13,426 bases of DNA, taken from assembly GCF_039543245.1 (NCBI RefSeq), contig NZ_BAABJJ010000020.1, positions 1 to 13,426 on the forward strand, in the 5' to 3' direction. Shown one piece after another: positions 8,075 through 13,426 of the stretch. The notes beneath the pieces were generated by a model. That model saw only the letters and a program-made list of their open reading frames with translations. It ran no database searches and was not told the DNA's origin. Positions within the stretch are counted from its first letter, which is position 1. Each line of letters starts with the position of its first letter. Source of the DNA: Algibacter_G agarivorans (GTDB lineage Bacteria > Bacteroidota > Bacteroidia > Flavobacteriales > Flavobacteriaceae). Made by a program: the position numbers and the translations under genes.

Positions 8075-8087
8075 CCCCAAAGGGTTG
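8072..8087. promoter_or_regulatory. Dyad CAACCC-CAAA-GGGTTG overlapping the thrA -33 element
   Basis: A perfect 6-bp inverted repeat with a 4-base centre (8072-8077 and 8082-8087). Its left arm is the TTG of the predicted thrA -33 element read on the other strand, so a protein bound here would cover the promoter. It is also a candidate short hairpin. It is GC-rich compared with its surroundings. Confidence 0.4.
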
Positions 8088-8327
8088 TAATATTTGTAGT
8101 TGTAACAAAAAAAGTAACTGTTCCTTTTGCGAAAAAAGAAATAAAGGGGTTAGTATTTTGGCTTAAATGATTCATTATAGTTATATAATACATTCCAAAA
8201 GTATTACTTTTAACCTTATAAAAAAACTAAAATAAATTTTTTGTAGTATTCTTATATTGAATCGGTTTTCATAAAAAAAAAACGACAAACAATAATAAGA
8301 ATTGAAAAATCGATAATTAATATATTC

Positions 8328-9884
8328 ATGAAAGTATTTTCTAAAGAGCAGATTTACGAAGGAGATAAACTAACAGCAGAGCGCCAACAGATTTCGTCGA
8401 CAGATTTAATGGAGCGTGCAGGAACTCAAATTTTTAATTGGATGCATATGCGCATGCAAGGTGCTCAAGTGCCAATACATGTGTTTTGTGGTATTGGGAA
8501 TAATGGTGGAGATGGATTGGTAGTTGCAAGGCATTTGGTAACACATGGCTATAATGTGAATACTTACGTTATTAATTGTAGCGATAAACGCTCTAAAGAT
8601 TTTCTGGTTAATTATGATAGAATTAAAAATGTAACAAAAAAATGGCCTATACTGTTAAATTGTGCTCAAGATTTTCCAGAAATTCATCCAGATGATATTA
8701 TTGTTGATGCCGTTTTCGGAATTGGGTTAAACCGACCTGTAGACGATTGGGTAAAAGGGTTGTTTATGCATTTTAGAGCTAGTAAAGCGTTTACATTGTC
8801 TATTGATATGCCTTCAGGATTATATACAGATAAAGCTGTACAAGATGAAGACGCTGTGGTTTGGGCAGGTTTTACATTGAGTTTTGCATCGCCTAAATTA
8901 GTATTCTTTTTGCCAGAAACAGCAAAATATACGATGCAATGGGAGATTCTTGATATCGGTCTAGATCAAGAGTTTTTGTTTACAACAGATACTGAAGTAG
9001 AATTAATTGGTAAACAAGAAGTGCTGCCCAATTATATTCCTAGAGATAAATTTTCTCATAAAGGACAATTTGGACATGCTTTAATTGTTGGTGGAAGCTA
9101 CGGGAAAATTGGTGCAGTAACTTTAGCAAGTAGAGCCGCTCTATCTGCTGGAGCAGGATTAATATCTTCTTACATTCCTAAATGTGGGTACAACGTTATT
9201 CAAGGGGCTTTTCCAGAAGCGATGGTGATTACGGATTCTGATGAAGAAAAAATTACATCTATTAAATTTGATATAGAACCGACCGTTATTGGATTTGGAG
9301 TAGGGGTGGGAACAGATACTAAAACCGCTAGTGCTTTAGAAACTTTTTTAAAGACAAATAAAGTACCATTGGTTATTGATGCCGACGGTATAAATTTACT
9401 TTCCAAAAAGAAAGCCTTATTGAAATTATTGCCAGAACAAACTGTTTTAACACCTCACCCTAAAGAATTAGAACGGTTAATAGGAAAATGGAAAGATGAT
9501 TTCGATAAACTTAAAAAGGTTAAAGCATTCTCAAAAAAACACAAACTTATTGTAGTGGTTAAAGGTGCAAATACCATTACGGTTTTTGATAATAAGCTTT
9601 ATGTAAACACGACAGGCAATCCAGGGTTAGCTACTGCTGGTAGTGGCGATGTGTTAACTGGGGTTATAACCGGTTTAATTTCACAGGGCTATAATCCATT
9701 GGTTGCTGCTATTTTTGGTGTGTATTTACATGGAAAATCGGCAGATATTGCCCTTGAAGATTTTGGATATCAAAGTTTAATTGCAAGCCATATTATTGAT
9801 TATTTAGGTGAAGCGTATATTGATTTGTTCAAACAACCTGAACAGTCTCCACAAGAAGAAGATGCAGATACACCAAAGGAATGA
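8328..9884 (+). CDS. nnr: Bifunctional NAD(P)H-hydrate epimerase / dehydratase
   Basis: Metabolite-repair enzyme of 518 residues. The N-terminal YjeF_N epimerase interconverts R- and S-NAD(P)HX, and the C-terminal dehydratase removes water from S-NADHX at the cost of ADP, restoring NAD(P)H. Epimerase part (about 1-215): CGIGNNGGDGLVVARHL (54-70), DAVFGIGLNRPV (127-138) and SIDMPSGLYTD (158-168). Dehydratase part (about 225-500): HKGQFGHALIVGGS (244-257), VIDADGINLL (349-358), TPHPKELERL (375-384), VVKGANTI (410-417) and the nucleotide-binding NPGLATAGSGDVLTG (431-445). The acidic last 15 residues look like a disordered tail. The start ATG is the first in frame and gives the expected N-terminus. 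It is transcribed alone, divergent from thrA and convergent with the thioredoxin lipoprotein gene. All recognised motifs are present, so both activities are likely. Confidence 0.96.
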   Translation: MKVFSKEQIYEGDKLTAERQQISSTDLMERAGTQIFNWMHMRMQGAQVPIHVFCGIGNNGGDGLVVARHLVTHGYNVNTYVINCSDKRSKDFLVNYDRIKNVTKKWPILLNCAQDFPEIHPDDIIVDAVFGIGLNRPVDDWVKGLFMHFRASKAFTLSIDMPSGLYTDKAVQDEDAVVWAGFTLSFASPKLVFFLPETAKYTMQWEILDIGLDQEFLFTTDTEVELIGKQEVLPNYIPRDKFSHKGQFGHALIVGGSYGKIGAVTLASRAALSAGAGLISSYIPKCGYNVIQGAFPEAMVITDSDEEKITSIKFDIEPTVIGFGVGVGTDTKTASALETFLKTNKVPLVIDADGINLLSKKKALLKLLPEQTVLTPHPKELERLIGKWKDDFDKLKKVKAFSKKHKLIVVVKGANTITVFDNKLYVNTTGNPGLATAGSGDVLTGVITGLISQGYNPLVAAIFGVYLHGKSADIALEDFGYQSLIASHIIDYLGEAYIDLFKQPEQSPQEEDADTPKE

Positions 9885-9930
9885 TATAATGAAAAAGCCT
9901 GACTAAAAAGTTCGTTTTAAACTAAATGTA

Positions 9931-9997
9931 ACATTGAACGCAGTCGAAATGCTTTGATTTTTAAATCATTAAAACTTCGACTGCGCTCAGTTTGACA
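9931..9997. repeat. Inverted repeat between convergent nnr and tlpA-like genes
   Basis: Arms 9933-9948 and 9976-9991 pair over 16 positions with one mismatch and one G-T pair. The core CGCAGTCGAA (9939-9948) / TTCGACTGCG (9976-9985) is perfect. A second small hairpin, TGATTT-TT-AAATCA (9955-9968), sits in the loop. The GC-rich arms in an AT-rich gap and the position between two convergent genes suggest a dispersed palindromic repeat that could also end transcription from both sides. No T run follows directly, so terminator function is uncertain. Confidence 0.75.
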
Positions 9998-10034
9998 AGG
10001 ATAAAACACTTTTCAGAAAGGTTTATGTTTTTGC

Positions 10035-11411
10035 CTAAATATTTAATGACGCCAGTAAATCAATAAGTTCTGGACTCGATGGTCTAGGTGCATTAGCATC
10101 AACAATATGGCCTTCGGTATCAATTAATATAAATCTAGGTATGCTCTCAATTTGATAATCTTTAACAAATGAAGATTCAGAATCCTTACCCGCAAACAAT
10201 TGTATACCACCTAAAGCGCCATTGTTAACCATGGATTTCCATTTGTCATGGTCAGTAATCCTATCAATAGAAATACTTACAAACTCAATATTTTTTCCGT
10301 GAAATTGTTCTTCTACTTTTTTAAGCGATGGGATTTCGTTAATACATGGTTTGCACCAAGTTGCCCAAACGTCAATATAAACAAACTTTCCTTTTAAATC
10401 GTCTAAAGAGGTTGTTCCACCTGCATTGTTTTCATAATTAATAAACTTTGGAGAAGGCTTTCCTTTAGTTAAAGCGGTTAATGTGTTATAAATATCAGTA
10501 ATTAATGCATTGTTTTTTTCGCTGGTTGAGTTTTCTAAAAATGCCTTATAGAGCCCATCAACATCTGCAGAAGACTTCAAGTTGTAACTGGCATAATCAT
10601 ACAATAAAGCATTCTTTATAGTGGTGTTTTTAATGGAACTAACCGTTTTGATAAAGGCAAGACCATTATCGGTAATGGATTCTTTTTCACCTAAATCATT
10701 AGCCTTATTCATGTAATGATTCGTTAAGATGGCTTTATAGTCGTTTGAAAAATTGAAATCCGATTCATTAGAATAATCAATGTCTTCAAGTTCTTTTAGA
10801 AAATCATTTGAAACCGTAAATTCGCGATTACCTGTAAGATACCTATGGGCGTTTTCATAATCTTTTAACTTGTTCAAGTAGCCATATTGTATATTTCTTT
10901 TTTCTTTAGTTCTGTAATCATCGGAAATACCTTTTGAACTATTTAATAGTGAATCGTGAGCATTTTTAATAGCCATAAGTTTTTCTTTAAAATATGCTTC
11001 ATCGAACGAATAGATTTCTCTACCATTTCCAAATAATTTTTGCTCAATTTTCCTTTTTGTAATTAAATAATTATTCACTTCAGCACCTTTACCTGTTATA
11101 GATAATGTGTTTGCAAAGTCTTTAGCGTCATAGTTTATGGTTAAATGATATCTTGGCTCAATACTTAAAAAAACGGGATTTTTACCGTCAAAAAGAACAT
11201 AAGCGTTTAAGTCTGTACTTAAGGTATCTTGAAAACTGCCATCATCAGAAACAGCTATGTTTTCAGTAAAACTTCTATCGTAGCTGTTTATTGAAAGGTC
11301 TTCAATGGTTTTGTTTGTTATTTTACCAGAAATAATGGCGTAATCGACCTTGGTTTCTTCTTTGCATGCTATTAGGGCTATCGCAAATGCTAAAAAAAAT
11401 AGTTTCTTCAT
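10035..11411 (-). CDS. TlpA/ResA-like thioredoxin-fold lipoprotein with N-terminal DUF4369-like domain
   Basis: Extracytoplasmic disulfide oxidoreductase-like lipoprotein of 458 residues; the physiological substrate is not known. It has a lipoprotein signal peptide MKKLFFLAFAIALIAC with lipid-anchor Cys16. Residues about 20-115 look like the beta-rich DUF4369 module common in Bacteroidetes thioredoxin proteins, 116-310 is a mostly helical linker, and about 315-458 is a thioredoxin domain with WATWCKPC (active-site pair Cys353 and Cys356) and the cis-proline segment SIPRF (Pro425). ATG 11411 was taken as the start; the frame extends only two codons further, to a TTG. The residues after the anchor Cys are Lys-Glu-Glu, similar to acidic surface-export signals of flavobacterial lipoproteins. 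It stands alone, divergent from hutH. Reducing roles such as cytochrome c maturation are possible but nothing nearby supports a choice. Confidence 0.9.
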   Translation of the reverse strand: MKKLFFLAFAIALIACKEETKVDYAIISGKITNKTIEDLSINSYDRSFTENIAVSDDGSFQDTLSTDLNAYVLFDGKNPVFLSIEPRYHLTINYDAKDFANTLSITGKGAEVNNYLITKRKIEQKLFGNGREIYSFDEAYFKEKLMAIKNAHDSLLNSSKGISDDYRTKEKRNIQYGYLNKLKDYENAHRYLTGNREFTVSNDFLKELEDIDYSNESDFNFSNDYKAILTNHYMNKANDLGEKESITDNGLAFIKTVSSIKNTTIKNALLYDYASYNLKSSADVDGLYKAFLENSTSEKNNALITDIYNTLTALTKGKPSPKFINYENNAGGTTSLDDLKGKFVYIDVWATWCKPCINEIPSLKKVEEQFHGKNIEFVSISIDRITDHDKWKSMVNNGALGGIQLFAGKDSESSFVKDYQIESIPRFILIDTEGHIVDANAPRPSSPELIDLLASLNI

Positions 11412-11431
11412 TTTCAAATTTATTTAAGTTT

Positions 11432-11439
11432 CAAAAGTA
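11432..11439 (-). promoter_or_regulatory. Candidate -7 element of the TlpA-like gene
   Basis: TACTTTTG on the minus strand is an exact TAnnTTTG match 20 bases before the ATG at 11411. No TTG is visible at the expected -33 distance, so support is partial. Confidence 0.35.
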
Positions 11440-11487
11440 AACATTTGTAAAATTATTATATTGATTTGTATTTATTATTAACATTTT

Positions 11488-11519
11488 TTTGTGTATTTGA
11501 TAATGAATGTTGACTTTTG
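11488..11519 (+). promoter_or_regulatory. Candidate hutH promoter
   Basis: TTTG (11488-11491) is followed after 20 bases by GACTTTTG (11512-11519), seven of eight positions of the Bacteroidetes -7 consensus TAnnTTTG. The predicted start near 11526 gives a leader of about 18 nt. Confidence 0.45.
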
Positions 11520-11543
11520 ATAGAAATACCATAACACATAAAC

Positions 11544-13046
11544 ATGAGCCACATTATATCTTCTAAACTTCTTGATTTAAGTACTATTAATACTGTGCTT
11601 TCTGAAGAAAAAAAACTTCAGCTTTCTGAATCCTCTAAAGAGAAGATTATAAAATGCAGACTGTATTTAGATGCTAAGTTAAAAACGAGAAGTAAACCCT
11701 TATATGGTGTTAATACTGGGTTTGGGGCTTTACAAAATGTGAAAATTTCAAAAGGAAATTTAACCATACTTCAAGAAAATTTAGTCATGTCGCACGCCTG
11801 TGGAACTGGAGATAGAGTCCCAAATAAAGTGGTTAAATTGATGTTGCTTTTCAAAATTCAATCATTGAGTTATGGGCATAGTGGTGTGCAATTAGAAACC
11901 GTAAACCGGTTGATTGATTTTTATAACAACGATATCTTACCTATTGTTTATACTCAAGGTTCTTTAGGTGCTTCGGGCGATTTAGCACCTTTAGCACATT
12001 TGGCATTGCCACTAATAGGAAAAGGGCATGTTATTTATAAAGGGGAAGAACATGCTATAGAAACAGTTTTAAATGATTTTAACTGGCACCCCATTCAATT
12101 ACAATCTAAAGAAGGTTTAGCCCTTTTAAATGGTACGCAATTTATGAGCGCTTATGGTGTGTATTTACTTTTAAAATCTTACAAATTATCTTATTTAGCA
12201 GATTTGATTGGCAGCATGTCTTTAGATGCTTTTGATGGACGCATAGAGCCATTTAATGCCTTGGTACATTTGGTTAGACCGCATAATGGGCAAATAAAAA
12301 CAGCTGAGCGTTTACGAGAATTTTTGGATGGCAGTGAATTAATCCAACAAAAAAAGAAACATGTACAAGATCCTTATTCATTTCGTTGTATGCCACAAGT
12401 ACATGGCGCTACCAAAGATACCTTAGCATTTGTTGAAAAAACATTTAAAACTGAAATCAATTCAGTAACCGATAACCCGAATATTTTTTGTGAAGACGAT
12501 TTAATTATTTCTGGCGGGAATTTTCACGGTCAGCCTTTAGCTTTAGCACTCGATTATCTTAAAATAGCCATGGCAGAACTAGGGAATATTTCGGAACGCA
12601 GAACATTTCAATTGGTTTCTGGGCGTCGTGGACTGCCCGTGTTTTTAGTAAATAACCCAGGATTGAATTCTGGTTTTATGATTCCGCAATATACTGCCGC
12701 TAGTATTGTAAGTGCCAATAAACAATTAGCAACGCCAGCAAGTGTCGATTCTATTGTATCGTCAAACGGTCAAGAAGATCATGTGAGTATGGGGGCAAAC
12801 GCTGCAACGCAAGCCTATACTTTAGTAAACAATGTGGAACGTATTTTAGCTATCGAATTATTTAATGCTTCACAAGCTATGTTTTTTAGAGTTCCAAAAA
12901 AAACCTCCGAGTTTATAGAATCGATTTTAAGCTTATACAGACAAGATGTGCCATTTGTAGAGGATGATAGGGTGATGTATGATGATATTCAGGCGTCTAT
13001 TAATTTTATTCAAGGTTTGGATGTGGATAATCGGGAGCTGTATTGA
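11544..13046 (+). CDS. hutH: Histidine ammonia-lyase
   Basis: Aromatic amino acid lyase of 500 residues, removing ammonia from L-histidine to give urocanate, the first step of histidine breakdown; cytosolic tetramer in the family. Motifs in order: YGVNTGFG (54-61), substrate-selectivity pair Ser83-His84 in LVMSHACGTG, the Ala143-Ser144-Gly145 triad that self-cyclises to the MIO cofactor within LGASGDLAPLAH, NGTQ (196-199), QDPYSFRCMPQVHG (275-288), NPNIF and GGNFHG (311-315, 324-329), SGFM (376-379) and QEDHVSMG (410-417). Ser-His at the selectivity site, ASGDLAPLAH and the QEDHVSMG end favour histidine over the tyrosine lyases found in flexirubin clusters. The hutU, hutI and hutG genes are not adjacent, so regulation with the rest of the pathway cannot be judged here. 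Confidence 0.93.
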   Translation: MSHIISSKLLDLSTINTVLSEEKKLQLSESSKEKIIKCRLYLDAKLKTRSKPLYGVNTGFGALQNVKISKGNLTILQENLVMSHACGTGDRVPNKVVKLMLLFKIQSLSYGHSGVQLETVNRLIDFYNNDILPIVYTQGSLGASGDLAPLAHLALPLIGKGHVIYKGEEHAIETVLNDFNWHPIQLQSKEGLALLNGTQFMSAYGVYLLLKSYKLSYLADLIGSMSLDAFDGRIEPFNALVHLVRPHNGQIKTAERLREFLDGSELIQQKKKHVQDPYSFRCMPQVHGATKDTLAFVEKTFKTEINSVTDNPNIFCEDDLIISGGNFHGQPLALALDYLKIAMAELGNISERRTFQLVSGRRGLPVFLVNNPGLNSGFMIPQYTAASIVSANKQLATPASVDSIVSSNGQEDHVSMGANAATQAYTLVNNVERILAIELFNASQAMFFRVPKKTSEFIESILSLYRQDVPFVEDDRVMYDDIQASINFIQGLDVDNRELY

Positions 13047-13056
13047 AATTAGTAGT

Positions 13057-13107
13057 CCCTCAAAGTCGGGAGACTTTGCGTAGCGCGGGTATTTTGAAGT
13101 TTTTTTT
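13057..13107. terminator. GC-rich hairpin repeat after hutH, probable terminator
   Basis: A perfect stem CAAAGTC (13061-13067), loop GGGA, GACTTTG (13072-13078) begins 14 bases after the hutH stop. It is followed by a small GCG-TAG-CGC hairpin (13078-13086), CCC and GGG at the outer edges (13057-13059, 13087-13089), and a T run at 13100-13107. It lies between two genes that end toward each other. It looks like another dispersed flavobacterial palindrome and may end hutH transcription; the 21-base distance to the T run is atypical for an intrinsic terminator. Confidence 0.5.
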
Positions 13108-13369
13108 ATAACGTTGTGTAATAGATATCGTTGTTGTACCCAGTTTTTAATCTGTATGTTGTTTTATTTCTTTCTCCAATTTTTTCAAATAATTCAATTT
13201 CTATTCCTTTTTTTAAATCCCTACTCGCAGTTGCTGAAGAAATATCTTTAAAAATGTCCATGTAATCTTTTCTGGAAAACTCAGTTTTATTCAATGAAAT
13301 AAAATATTCAAGTCTATCTTTTTCATTCAGTGTTCTATTATTATATTTTAGTAGTTTGGACTTACTATA
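13106..13369 (-). pseudogene. C-terminal remnant of a probable Fic-family protein (5' truncated)
   Basis: 87 codons are open, ending at a proper stop (13106-13108), with no ATG at the front: the frame runs into TAA at 13370-13372. The peptide contains KYNNRTLNEKDRLEYF, then FSRKDYMDIFKDISSATAS and RDLKKGIEIELFEKIG, and TTYRL near the end. This reads as a winged-helix C-terminal domain of the type found at the end of Fic/DOC (AMPylation) proteins, where it follows the catalytic HPFxxGNGR domain. No catalytic motif is present here. A shorter call could start at TTG 13294, but the conserved sequence continues upstream of it, so this is the tail of a longer gene. The truncation coincides with an IS-like end. 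The Fic assignment rests on memory of the family, so it is moderate; another winged-helix ATPase or regulator is possible. Confidence 0.55.
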
Positions 13370-13426
13370 TTAGACTGGACATTATGTTGCGAGATTTAGA
13401 GTTACATAAATTAACTTTGAATCATG
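13370..13426 (+). mobile_element. Possible left end of an IS3-type insertion sequence
   Basis: TAGACTGGACA (13370-13380) begins exactly where the Fic-like frame breaks. It resembles terminal sequences of IS3-family elements such as IS2, whose end begins TAGACTGG. The following AT-rich 45 bases end in an ATG at 13424-13426, the distance at which the first transposase frame of such elements usually begins. No transposase is visible because the window stops there. Confidence 0.35.

Larger units (their letters stand above)
7985..8327. other. Divergent control region between thrA and nnr
   Basis: 343 bp without a convincing gene. The thrA-proximal third holds a promoter candidate and three perfect short dyads, listed separately. 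The rest is AT-rich, with a direct repeat GTTGTAA (8084-8090 and 8099-8105) and a run of ten A (8273-8282). I found no clear TAnnTTTG promoter for nnr. Confidence 0.6.

Noticed and set aside
8167..8235. 22-residue ORF upstream of nnr as a leader peptide
   Set aside because: Low-complexity sequence, no ribosome binding site, and no run of regulatory codons.
11544..13046. Tyrosine ammonia-lyase of a flexirubin or aryl-polyene cluster
   Set aside because: The Ser-His selectivity pair, ASGDLAPLAH and QEDHVSMG are the histidine-lyase pattern, and no pigment genes are nearby.
1..13426. CRISPR array, tRNA, rRNA, riboswitch, phage or toxin-antitoxin module
   Set aside because: No regularly spaced long repeats, tRNA-like cloverleaf or conserved rRNA segments were seen, and apart from the truncated Fic-like tail no mobile or defence genes are present.

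Overview
The window looks like a chromosomal segment of a marine-type Bacteroidetes, most likely Flavobacteriaceae. The DNA is very AT-rich, Shine-Dalgarno sequences are largely absent, promoter-like sites fit the Bacteroidetes TTTG / TAnnTTTG pattern, ThrA is a fused aspartokinase-homoserine dehydrogenase, and there is a DUF4369-thioredoxin lipoprotein. The gaps between genes carry palindromic repeats of the kind common in flavobacteria. Most of the window is core metabolism. I see no convincing new multi-gene system, and the interest lies in the intergenic DNA and at the right edge.

Layout: (1) 166-2805, minus strand: a membrane hybrid histidine kinase (dCache-like sensor, HAMP, HisKA/HATPase, receiver, Hpt). 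(2) 2982-7984, minus strand: the threonine operon in the order thrA-thrB-thrC, making threonine from aspartate except for the separate aspartate-semialdehyde dehydrogenase step. The thrA-thrB and thrB-thrC gaps (142 and 199 bp) are filled with palindromic repeat elements and a short heptad tandem repeat. (3) 7985-8327: a divergent control region with a good thrA promoter candidate and three perfect short dyads. (4) 8328-9884, plus strand: bifunctional NAD(P)H-hydrate repair enzyme Nnr. (5) 9885-10034: a convergent gap holding an inverted repeat. (6) 10035-11411, minus strand: a TlpA-like thioredoxin lipoprotein, divergent from (7) 11544-13046, plus strand: histidine ammonia-lyase HutH. (8) 13106-13369, minus strand: the C-terminal remnant of what is probably a Fic-family protein. 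Its frame is cut at a sequence that resembles the end of an IS3-type insertion sequence, which would continue past the window.

The three thr genes form one pathway. The others are functionally unrelated housekeeping or signalling genes, each apparently with its own promoter. Two starts are set downstream of the longest open frame (kinase at 2805, thioredoxin lipoprotein at 11411) because the longer versions begin with TTG.
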